A model generated the notes under the pieces. That model worked only from the letters and a program-made list of their open reading frames with translations. It did no database searches and was not told the DNA's origin. From Betaproteobacteria bacterium (lineage in GTDB: Bacteria; Pseudomonadota; Gammaproteobacteria; Burkholderiales; SG8-39), in assembly GCA_029858545.1 (NCBI GenBank), contig JAOUFA010000270.1, positions 1 through 5,288 on the forward strand: a DNA stretch of 5,288 bases. Reading direction: 5' to 3'. Made by a program: the position numbers and the translations under genes. Positions within the stretch are counted from its first letter, which is position 1, and each line of letters starts with the position of its first letter. Positions 1-5,202 of the stretch are shown one piece after another.

Positions 1-1485
1 TGGCAGTCCGACCGCAGCGAGGCGTTGCTGGCCGATGAACATGGTCGCGACAACTTGCACGAGGCCGAGCTGGCGCTCGACGGCGAGGGACGCTTCATGG
101 CGTTGCGCAATCACTGGATCGCCAACGTGGGTGCCTACATCAGTTCGGACCGCAATTTCCAGGCGAGCTTCCTCAATACAGCCGGGATCACCGGGGTCTA
201 TGCCTTTGCATCGGCCCATGTGCGGCTCAGCTGTGTGATGACGCACAGCGGATCGCTCGCGCCTTATCGTGGAGCCGGCAGACCCGAAGCGACCTACGTG
301 CTCGAGCGCCTGATCGACGATGCGGCGCGCGAGCTGGGTATCGATCGGGTGGAACTGCGGCGCAAGAACCTGATTTCCGCTGCAGCGCTGCCGCTCAAGA
401 CGCCCCTGGGATTCAATTTTGATTGCGGCGATTTCGAGACCTGCATGAACAAGGCGCTCGATCTGGGTGACTGGAAGGGTTTCGCCGCGCGGCGCGAGGC
501 CTCGCGCGAGAAGGGCATGCTGCGCGGTATCGCGGTGGTCAATCCGATCGAGCGCGCTGGGGCGCCGTCACTCGAGTTCGCCGAACTGCGTTTCGATCCC
601 GATGGTGCAGCGACGCTGTTCATGGGAACCAAAAACCATGGCCAGGGCCATGAGACCGCGTTTCGCCAGGTACTCGCCTCGCGGCTGGGTCTTGCGCCCG
701 AGGACGTCAGCTTTGTCGACGGCGACACCGATCGCGTGCTGCACGGGACCGGAACCTTCGGTTCGCGCTCATCCGGTCTGGGCGGTTCGGCGATCTCACT
801 CGCCGCCGACAAGATCATCGTGAAGGGCAAGCGTATCGCCGCGCACCTGCTCGAGGCGGCCGATGCCGATCTGGTCTTCGAGGCGGGTCGCTTCTCGGTC
901 GCGGGGACCGATCGCGCGGTGTCCTTGCGGCAGGTGGCGCAGGCGGCGTGGAAAGTCGGCAAGCTGCCCAAGGACATCGAGCCGGGATTGTTCGAATCAG
1001 CGACCTTTGAGGCACCCGATAGCACCTTTCCCTATGGCACGCACGTGTGCGAAGTCGAGGTCGATCCGGATACCGGAGAGGTGCGGCTCGATCGCTACAC
1101 GGTGGTCGACGACGTCGGCAACATGATCAACCCACTGCTCGTGAAAGGGCAGGTGCATGGCGGCATCGGCCAGGGCGCGGGGCAGGCGTTGATGGAGAGG
1201 ATTGTCTACGACGCCGACTCGGGCCAGTTGCTCACGGGGAGCTTCATGGACTACGCGATGCCTCGCGCGAGTGACCTGTGCGCCTTCAAGGTGGATGACA
1301 TCGTCGTGCCCACACGGCGCAATCCGCTTGGCGTGAAGGGAGCGGGTGAGGCCGGTGCGGTGGGCGCCCTGCCTGCGGTGATCAACGCGGTGATGGATGC
1401 GCTCGCGCCGCTGGGGGCGAGCAAACTCGACATGCCGGCGACCGCCGAGCGCGTGTGGCGGGCGATCAACCAGGCCGGGAAGTAG
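1..1485 (+). CDS. Molybdopterin-binding large subunit, xanthine dehydrogenase / CoxL family (5'-truncated)
   Basis: Carboxy-terminal 494 residues of a molybdenum hydroxylase large subunit; the family is usually about 750-790 residues, so the start lies before the window. The reading frame is already open at base 1 (WQSDRSEALLADEHGRD, matching the family's SDRxE...HGRD stretch). Visible landmarks, numbered from base 1: GAY at about 44-46; PYRGAGR at 88-94 (bases 262-282), the form II-type version of the active-site loop that reads AYRCSFR in true form I CO dehydrogenase; HGQGHET near 213-219 with a following conserved Gln, a cofactor-contact segment; GSRSSGLGG near 254-262; and GVKGAGEAG near 444-452, whose Glu450 (codon 1348-1350) is the conserved catalytic glutamate. 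These enzymes hydroxylate aldehydes, purines or N-heterocycles using Mo-pterin, usually with separate FeS and FAD subunits, presumably upstream. The substrate cannot be told from sequence, and CO oxidation should not be assumed. The gene ends in TAG and converges on the glycosyltransferase. Confidence 0.93.
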   Translation, partial: WQSDRSEALLADEHGRDNLHEAELALDGEGRFMALRNHWIANVGAYISSDRNFQASFLNTAGITGVYAFASAHVRLSCVMTHSGSLAPYRGAGRPEATYVLERLIDDAARELGIDRVELRRKNLISAAALPLKTPLGFNFDCGDFETCMNKALDLGDWKGFAARREASREKGMLRGIAVVNPIERAGAPSLEFAELRFDPDGAATLFMGTKNHGQGHETAFRQVLASRLGLAPEDVSFVDGDTDRVLHGTGTFGSRSSGLGGSAISLAADKIIVKGKRIAAHLLEAADADLVFEAGRFSVAGTDRAVSLRQVAQAAWKVGKLPKDIEPGLFESATFEAPDSTFPYGTHVCEVEVDPDTGEVRLDRYTVVDDVGNMINPLLVKGQVHGGIGQGAGQALMERIVYDADSGQLLTGSFMDYAMPRASDLCAFKVDDIVVPTRRNPLGVKGAGEAGAVGALPAVINAVMDALAPLGASKLDMPATAERVWRAINQAGK

Positions 1486-1512
1486 ACGGATGAGCGGGTC
1501 TCGCGGTCCGCG
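1486..1512. other. Convergent intergenic gap
   Basis: Twenty-seven bases separate two convergent stop codons (TAG at 1483-1485 on plus, TGA read from 1515 to 1513 on minus). It contains the odd palindrome CGCGGTCCGCG at 1502-1512, which has no room for a loop and no T-run on either side. No intrinsic terminator is recognisable, so the two transcripts probably end by another route or run into each other. Confidence 0.5.
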
Positions 1513-2193
1513 TCAGATCGCCGAGCGCCATTTGTTCCGATACTTCTCGTAGGCTTCCCGCCATGATGGACTGTTGAACGCGCCGCTGCTCTGATGGGTG
1601 ATCGACACCGGCCAGGTACCCAGGCGCAAGCCCTTTGCTCGCGCGGCCCTGCAAAGATCCATATCGTAGAAATGAAAATCGAAGCGCGGGTCGAATAGGA
1701 TTTTCTGCTCCGCAAACATCGATTTTCTGGCCGCCAGCAGGACCCCATCGAGCAGTTCGCATTCGGCAGGGACCGGGCCAAAATACGAAATGGTTCCGAA
1801 TGGCTGTTCGCCGTGTGCGACGCTGCCGCTGAGGTTCTCCCTCTCGTCCCAGGTAAACTGATCGTCCTTGAAGGGCCAGGCCGGCTGGGATTCCGCTCTA
1901 CGGCGGTTGCCCGCGACACCGAGTAAGTCGTAGCGGTTGAGACCTTCAATGAGGCGATCGGCGAGGTGGTAGTCGTCGAGCCAGACATCGTCATGAATGA
2001 AGACCAGAATTTGCCGGTTCTCGGGCGCGGTAATTCGGGAGTTGAACAACTCCGGCAAGCCGCGAGTATTGGCATAGAAGATGGTCGGCACGAGGCGCTT
2101 GTCGTACGAGAGGCGCCGCAGCGAAAGGCCGAGCGCCGATTTCGCCCAGAAATCCTTCTCCTGCATTCGGGTGGCGCCGATGATTTCAATCAC
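1513..2193 (-). CDS. Small glycosyltransferase, family 2-like
   Basis: Predicted 226-residue cytosolic glycosyltransferase with no transmembrane segment or signal peptide evident. With the GTG at 2193 as residue 1, the protein opens with a beta strand (IEIIGATR). It then has FWxKSALGxSL and DKRLxP...NTRGLPELFN, FIHDDVWLDD at about 65-74 (HDD at 67-69 in the place of the metal/nucleotide-sugar binding DxD), LDGVLLAARKS at 148-158, FDFHFYDMDLCRAA from 171 and ITHQSSGAF from 198. This pattern is known from small GT-A fold 'glycosyltransferase-like family 2' proteins, often linked to polysaccharide or protein glycosylation; donor and acceptor cannot be read. I chose the GTG because it sits at the start of the conserved first strand. 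The upstream ATG (2253) lies deep inside cysQ, and the downstream ATG (2166) would remove that strand. GTG overlaps the cysQ TGA (GTGATTGA, 8 nt), implying translational coupling. GC content is clearly lower than in the neighbours (see findings). Confidence 0.85.
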   Translation of the reverse strand: MIEIIGATRMQEKDFWAKSALGLSLRRLSYDKRLVPTIFYANTRGLPELFNSRITAPENRQILVFIHDDVWLDDYHLADRLIEGLNRYDLLGVAGNRRRAESQPAWPFKDDQFTWDERENLSGSVAHGEQPFGTISYFGPVPAECELLDGVLLAARKSMFAEQKILFDPRFDFHFYDMDLCRAARAKGLRLGTWPVSITHQSSGAFNSPSWREAYEKYRNKWRSAI

Positions 2194-2974
2194 GACCGGG
2201 TGTCCCGCCGCCCCAGGCAACGAAGTGCGGGTTCTCGTAGCCGGGCTTTCCATAGGTCAGCTCGGCGCCGCGGAGATCGTTCACCCTTCCTCCGGCGGCC
2301 ACCAGCACCGCCTGTCCCGCAGCGGTGTCCCATTCCATCGTGCGCCCGAGGCGCGGATAGACGTCCGCCTCGCCGTTCGCGAGCATGCCGAACTTGAGCG
2401 ACGATCCGGCGCTCACCGTGCGCGCGATCTTGCGTTCGCCCAGGAAACGGCGCAGTGCGTCCATATCGCCGTGCGAACGGCTGCCCGCCACGGTGAGTCC
2501 TTCGGGCGGCGGTCGGCGGCATGCGATCGCGTGCCGCCGGCCGTCTTGTTCGAGGTAGGCGCCCAGTCCCCGTGCGCCGGCGTACAGGCGATCGAGGACC
2601 GGCGCGAGGACCACGCCGAGAATCGGCCTTCCTCGTTCGATGAGTGCGATGTTTACCGTGAACTCGCCGTTGCGGCCGACGAACTCCCTGGTGCCGTCGA
2701 GTGGATCGACCAGCCAGAACCTGCCGGCGGGGTCGGGCGCGGGCGCATCGCTCACCGATTCTTCGGCGACAATGGCGTCGCCGAACGGCAGTTCGCGCAA
2801 ACCCGCGACGATGAGTTCTTCCGCCGCACCATCGGCCTCGGTCACCGGCGAGCGGTCGGCCTTCGCCGCGACAGAAAAGTCGTTTGCGTAGATTGCCAGG
2901 ATCGCGCGGCCCGCTTGGCGCGCGAGCTTGGCGACCTGGTCGAGGAGGTCGGGGGAGGTTGAGGTAGGGGACAT
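2186..2974 (-). CDS. cysQ: 3'(2'),5'-bisphosphate nucleotidase CysQ
   Basis: Complete 262-residue member of the inositol monophosphatase superfamily. CysQ hydrolyses 3'-phosphoadenosine 5'-phosphate (PAP) to AMP and phosphate, removing the inhibitory by-product of PAPS-dependent sulfate reduction and sulfotransfer. Mg-binding motifs are all present: SPVTEAD at 42-48, EES at 71-73, WLVDPLDGTREF at 87-98 (D90 and D93 are metal ligands), GVVLAPVLD at 120-128 and EWDTAAGQ at 214-221 (D216). The extended DPLDGTREF and the GEFTVNIALIERGRPILGVV segment favour CysQ over SuhB-type inositol phosphatases. Length matches the family (about 250-270). The ATG is at 2974, five bases after the receptor pseudogene's stop, with no convincing Shine-Dalgarno, so expression may have relied on coupling to the receptor gene. 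The stop overlaps the next gene by 8 nt. No other sulfur-assimilation gene is nearby. Confidence 0.93.
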   Translation of the reverse strand: MSPTSTSPDLLDQVAKLARQAGRAILAIYANDFSVAAKADRSPVTEADGAAEELIVAGLRELPFGDAIVAEESVSDAPAPDPAGRFWLVDPLDGTREFVGRNGEFTVNIALIERGRPILGVVLAPVLDRLYAGARGLGAYLEQDGRRHAIACRRPPPEGLTVAGSRSHGDMDALRRFLGERKIARTVSAGSSLKFGMLANGEADVYPRLGRTMEWDTAAGQAVLVAAGGRVNDLRGAELTYGKPGYENPHFVAWGGGTPGRD

Positions 2975-2979
2975 GGGGT

Positions 2980-4130
2980 TCAGAATGCCCAGCGCGCCTG
3001 GATTCCGGCGCTCTCATTGCGTCCCGGTGCCGGTTCAAAGAAGCGGGCATTCGCATCATTGACGACCACCGAGCCGATATAGCGTTTGTCGGCGATGTTG
3101 TCGATGCGCAGGTACTCGCTGATTCGCCCAGCCTTTGTCTCCTGCGTAAAGCCGAGGGCGAGACTCGCTGAGGCGTAGGCTTCCGCGAAGTCGGAATTGC
3201 GGTCGTCCACGGCCACCTTCGACTTGCCGAGGGCCTCCACAATGGCGGTGAAGCCCGATTCGCGGTGGCGCCAGCGCAACTCACCGCAGACGACGCTGCG
3301 CGGCACGCTGGGAAGAACGTTGCCCGCCGGGACCGGTACCTGCACCGTGTTGACGGTACTGAAGAAAGGATCCTCGAGGTAGGCGAGTTCCGCGAAGGTG
3401 GGCGTCTCGAAACCCCGTCCGAAGTTCGCATAGACGCTTGTTACGGGTGAGACGCGATAAAGCAGTCCGGCCATCGGTGTCATCGCGCGGTAGGCCACGC
3501 TTTCGCTGTCGTCGCCATTGCCCGGGAGCACGACATAGTGATCCTCGGAATCAAACGCGACCTGATTCGCGCGCAGTCCTGCAAGCGCGATCCACTGGTC
3601 AGCGTAAAGGGGCGATCGGCGAGGGTCAGCGGTCGGGTCCAGCGCAGCGAACTGCCGCCATAGCTGCGGTCGAGATCGACCACGCCTCCCGCAGCATTGC
3701 CGTACATTACCGCGAACGGGCCGCGCAGCACTTCGATTCGTTCCGCCGCACCCAGATCGAAATTGGTTGCTTGGCCCTGGCCGTCGGGCATGCTTGCCGG
3801 GATTCCGTCGGCGATGAGGCGCATGCCGCGGATTCCAAATGTCGCGCGGGTGCCGAAGCCGCGCGAGGATATTTGCAGGTCCTGCGCGTAGTTCTGACGG
3901 TTCGCCACGATGATTCCGGGTACGCGGCCGAGCGATTCGGAGAGATCCACCTGTGGGCGCGCAAGGCGGATGTCCTCGGCCTGCACGCTGTCCACCGACG
4001 CCGGTGTCTCCAGGCTCGGGCGCTCGATGCGGGTGGCGGTGACGTTGAGCGCGTCATCGCGCGCGGGTTCCTGCGCGTTCGAGGAGGCAATTCCGAGTAA
4101 GAGAACCGCAAGTGGCGTTGTTCGTCTCAT
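2980..4130 (-). pseudogene. TonB-dependent outer-membrane receptor, YncD/PqqU-like, disrupted by deletions and a frameshift
   Basis: Remnant of a TonB-dependent receptor in two frames. Fragment 1 starts at ATG 4130 with a signal peptide (MRRTTPLAVLLLGIASSNA), a TonB-box-like DDALNVTATR at 25-34 and an almost complete plug (NRQNYAQDLQISSRGFGTR, GIRGMRLIADGIPASMPDGQ, EVLRGPFAVMYGNAAGG). It ends out of frame at TGA 3482-3480. Fragment 2, in another frame from roughly 3610 to TGA 2982-2980, carries late barrel: LAGLRANQVAF, DHYVVLPGNGDDS, FGRGFETPTFAELAY, PVPAGNVLPSVPR, EYLRIDNIADKRYIGSVVV, FFEPAPGRN and a terminal Phe, as in outer-membrane barrels. The plug and the PGNGDDS and FEPAPGRN segments recall E. 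coli YncD, reported as a pyrroloquinoline quinone receptor (PqqU). Intact relatives are about 700 residues; only about 400 remain. Missing blocks fall near 3681-3695 (in frame), 3590-3612 (frame-shifting) and 3375-3390 (in frame). It heads the cluster with cysQ. An assembly error is possible but would not easily explain three gaps. Confidence 0.85.
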
Positions 4131-4146
4131 GCATTTCCGTGATCGA

Positions 4147-4160
4147 TCGCGGATCCGCGA
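4147..4160. repeat. 14-bp perfect palindrome in the receptor 5' leader
   Basis: TCGCGGATCCGCGA is self-complementary over all 14 bases and lies 16 bp upstream of the receptor pseudogene ATG. It falls downstream of the minus-strand promoter, so it is either a repressor-type operator or simply a GC-rich chance palindrome. It has no unpaired loop, so a stable RNA hairpin would have to open its centre. Confidence 0.4.
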
Positions 4161-4200
4161 ACACCTGCCCGATCGCATGTTGGGAATCCGCGGGCGCAGC

Positions 4201-4219
4201 CTTGCCTGGGGGAGGCGAG
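4201..4219. repeat. 7-bp stem-loop near the minus-strand transcription start
   Basis: CTTGCCT (4201-4207) and AGGCGAG (4213-4219) pair over seven positions, including one G-U in the plus-strand RNA, around a GGGGG loop. It lies immediately downstream of the predicted minus-strand -10 box, about where transcription would start. No T-run follows on either strand, so it is not an intrinsic terminator; an operator or a 5'-end RNA stem is possible. Confidence 0.35.
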
Positions 4220-4220
4220 C

Positions 4221-4249
4221 AATCTACCCTAGCGTTGCGCCTGCGGCAA
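4221..4249 (-). promoter_or_regulatory. Predicted sigma-70 promoter for the receptor-cysQ-glycosyltransferase cluster
   Basis: On the minus strand TTGCCG (4249-4244) and TAGATT (4226-4221) are separated by exactly 17 bp, each matching 4 of 6 consensus positions. The start would fall near 4214, leaving about 84 nt before the receptor ATG at 4130. The inverted repeat GTTGC/GCAAC (4234-4238 with 4246-4250) lies between and partly over the boxes, a plausible operator position. This is the only minus-strand promoter I could find upstream of cysQ. Confidence 0.45.
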
Positions 4250-4281
4250 CCGAGGCAGGGCTCCTTTTCGTCGGGGCGCTT

Positions 4282-4290
4282 TGCTAGACT
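4282..4290 (+). promoter_or_regulatory. Extended -10 promoter of the acyltransferase gene
   Basis: TGCTAGACT contains the TGn extension followed by TAGACT (4285-4290). No good -35 hexamer is visible at 16-18 bp, which the TGn extension can offset. The ATG at 4298 begins 7 nt after the hexamer, so transcription would start on or just before the start codon, giving a leaderless mRNA. Confidence 0.5.
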
Positions 4291-4297
4291 CGCGGTA

Positions 4298-4900
4298 ATG
4301 TCCACCCTGGCACACTTGCCGCGTCGTCTGATTCCCGATCTGCCGCCTTTCATGCCACGCCGCCGCTATGGCTGGCTGGGCGCGCTGGGCCGCGGATGGT
4401 TGCGCTTTGCCGGATGGCGTGTGGCGGGGGAACTGCCCAACGTCGGGCGATGCGTCGCCGCGGTGGCGCCGCATTCCTCGAACTGGGATTTCGTACACGC
4501 GGTGGCGGTGGTGTTCGCGCTTGGCTTGCGTGTTTCATTCATCGGCAAGCACACGTTGTTCAGGGGTCCGCTCGCGGGCTTTATGCACTGGCTGGGCGGC
4601 ATGCCGGTGGACCGTACGCGCCACAACGGCCTGGTGGAGGATATGGTGGAGGCATTCAGCCGGCACGATTCGCTCTGGCTCGGGATCGCGCCCGAAGGCA
4701 CGCGCAGCAAGGTGGAGGGATTCAAGTCCGGCTTCTATCGTATCGCCCTCGCGGCGGGGGTGCCGATCCTCCCGGCGGTGCTGAACTATCGCGACCGGGA
4801 ATTGGTCCTGCTGCCGGTAGTCGTACCCGGCCCGGACATCGATCAAGGGGTCGCGGCACTGGAGACCCTCTTTCAGGAATATGGCGCGCGCCGGCGCTGA
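4298..4900 (+). CDS. PlsC-like 1-acyl-sn-glycerol-3-phosphate acyltransferase family protein
   Basis: A 200-residue lysophospholipid acyltransferase-family protein that would transfer a fatty acyl group from acyl-ACP or acyl-CoA to a lysophospholipid-type acceptor at the inner membrane. Conserved blocks are in order: the HX4D catalytic box as HSSNWD (H59-D64), FIGKHTLF at 81-88, GGMPVDR at 100-106, APEGTR at 131-136 (the EGTR acceptor-phosphate motif), FKSGFYRIA at 142-150 and GVPILPA at 154-160. The hydrophobic stretch around 66-80 probably associates with membrane. It is shorter than classical PlsC (about 240) and lacks an amino-terminal membrane helix, so the acceptor could be lysophosphatidate or another lipid such as an ornithine- or glyco-lipid precursor. 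I chose the ATG at 4298 although the frame stays open to 4112. Upstream residues are unlike any family member, and an extended -10 box ends 7 nt before this ATG. No Shine-Dalgarno is present, consistent with leaderless translation. The gene is divergent from the receptor pseudogene and appears monocistronic. Confidence 0.88.
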   Translation: MSTLAHLPRRLIPDLPPFMPRRRYGWLGALGRGWLRFAGWRVAGELPNVGRCVAAVAPHSSNWDFVHAVAVVFALGLRVSFIGKHTLFRGPLAGFMHWLGGMPVDRTRHNGLVEDMVEAFSRHDSLWLGIAPEGTRSKVEGFKSGFYRIALAAGVPILPAVLNYRDRELVLLPVVVPGPDIDQGVAALETLFQEYGARRR

Positions 4901-4927
4901 GCGCGGCCGGGACGATTCTCGCCGGGT

Positions 4928-4942
4928 GGCGCGCGGCGCGCC
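4928..4942. repeat. GC-rich inverted repeat downstream of the acyltransferase
   Basis: GGCGCGC (4928-4934) and GCGCGCC (4936-4942) are perfect inverted copies around a single G; as RNA a 6-bp stem with a CGG loop is possible. It lies 27 bp after the acyltransferase stop and just before the leader promoter. No U-tract follows, so it could slow or help end transcription but is not a canonical intrinsic terminator. Confidence 0.35.
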
Positions 4943-4954
4943 GGCGCGGTGTGG

Positions 4955-4983
4955 TTGCGGCCCGTTTCGTTCGGCGCTATAGT
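4955..4983 (+). promoter_or_regulatory. Predicted sigma-70 promoter for the leader peptide and leuA
   Basis: TTGCGG (4955-4960), exactly 17 bp, then TATAGT (4978-4983), which matches 5 of 6 positions of the -10 consensus. This is the best promoter-like sequence in the window. The predicted start at 4990-4991 coincides with the A of an ATG opening a short ORF, and lies about 212 nt upstream of leuA, a long leader that normally signals post-initiation regulation. Confidence 0.65.
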
Positions 4984-4990
4984 GCTTCGC

Positions 4991-5116
4991 ATGTTCTATG
5001 CGGCAATCCTTCGCGCGCCACTCCGCCTTCATCCGCGGCGCGCCGCGCTGTCGCTAGCGCCAACGACCGGCCGGGAGTGCCTCCCCGCCGGTCTACTGCT
5101 GCGCCGCGCGCGCTAG
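4991..5116 (+). CDS. Candidate leucine leader peptide (leuL-like), leaderless
   Basis: A 41-codon ORF (ATG 4991, TAG 5114-5116) in the leuA leader. It begins MFYAAILRAPLRLH and ends CLPAGLLLRRAR. Nine of 41 residues are Leu, with three consecutive Leu codons (CTA CTG CTG, 5093-5101) five codons before the stop; CTA, rare in GC-rich genomes, also encodes Leu22. By analogy with enteric leuL, scarcity of charged tRNA-Leu would stall the ribosome on this run and change downstream RNA folding, letting leuA be expressed. The ATG lies 7 nt after a TATAGT -10 box and has no ribosome binding site, so it would be translated from the extreme 5' end. Position, promoter and control-codon placement support it. 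Against it, Leu, Arg and Ala codons are expected by chance in GC-rich DNA, and I cannot compare relatives. The ORF does not overlap leuA; 86 nt separate its stop from the leuA ATG. Confidence 0.6.
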   Translation: MFYAAILRAPLRLHPRRAALSLAPTTGRECLPAGLLLRRAR

Positions 5117-5168
5117 CAGACCCTCATTCCCCGATTTGGTTGTTGTACTCTCCGCCGATCGGGCGGAA
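5053..5168 (+). promoter_or_regulatory. Candidate attenuator: alternative RNA pairings ahead of leuA
   Basis: Several pairings can be read. (a) 5066-5092: ACCGG/CCGGT plus GGGAG/CTCCC around a TGC triloop. (b) 5090-5122: GGTCT/AGACC, then GCT/AGC and GCGC/GCGC, with bulges ACT (5095-5097) and T5114, enclosing the Leu run and the leader stop. (c) GCTAGCGC 5053-5060 with GCGCTAGC 5110-5117, which excludes the upper part of (b). (d) 5151-5167: TCCGCC/GGCGGA around GATCG. (e) TTCCCCGAT 5127-5135 with ATCGG...GGAA 5158-5168, which excludes (d). Stem (b) carries the control codons in its 5' arm, where a stalled ribosome would melt it. No stem is followed by a U-tract, so the output may be Rho-dependent termination or control of leuA translation rather than an intrinsic terminator. 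All pairings were found by eye without energy calculation. Confidence 0.45.
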
Positions 5169-5190
5169 CGGATAGTCTTGATTCGCAGCC

Positions 5191-5196
5191 GAGGAG
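5191..5196 (+). promoter_or_regulatory. Ribosome binding site of leuA
   Basis: GAGGAG lies 6 nt before the ATG at 5203. It fixes the leuA start and contrasts with the two leaderless-looking starts upstream, which have no such site. Confidence 0.8.
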
Positions 5197-5202
5197 CAGG
5201 CC

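Noticed and set aside
294..1025. Long minus-strand ORF opposite the molybdenum enzyme gene
   Set aside because: Ser/Arg/Ala-rich composition with no family motif; it mirrors a strongly conserved plus-strand gene and is a GC-rich shadow.
2081..2962. Long plus-strand ORF opposite cysQ
   Set aside because: cysQ carries all catalytic motifs on the other strand; this reading has none.
3590..3612. Programmed ribosomal frameshift in the receptor gene
   Set aside because: No slippery sequence is evident, and residues expected on both sides of the junction are missing, so this is a deletion.
3438..4100. Plus-strand ORF opposite the receptor pseudogene
   Set aside because: The antisense strand encodes clear plug motifs in a signal-peptide-bearing frame; the plus reading has no recognisable domain.
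4131..4214. Cobalamin or TPP riboswitch in the receptor 5' leader
   Set aside because: TonB receptor genes often have one, but no B12-box or TPP consensus could be matched on the minus strand, and the roughly 84-nt leader is too short for a cobalamin riboswitch.
4112..4297. Upstream extension of the acyltransferase frame
   Set aside because: The added residues resemble no acyltransferase and the extension would run through the divergent promoters; the ATG at 4298 directly follows an extended -10.
5151..5178. Intrinsic terminator formed by TCCGCC/GGCGGA
   Set aside because: The stem is real on paper but is followed by AACGGATAGTCTTG, with no U-tract.
5143..5178. Separate promoter directly upstream of leuA (TTGTAC ... 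GATAGT or TAGTCT)
   Set aside because: The spacing is 22-24 bp, too long for sigma-70; the 4955-4983 promoter is far better.
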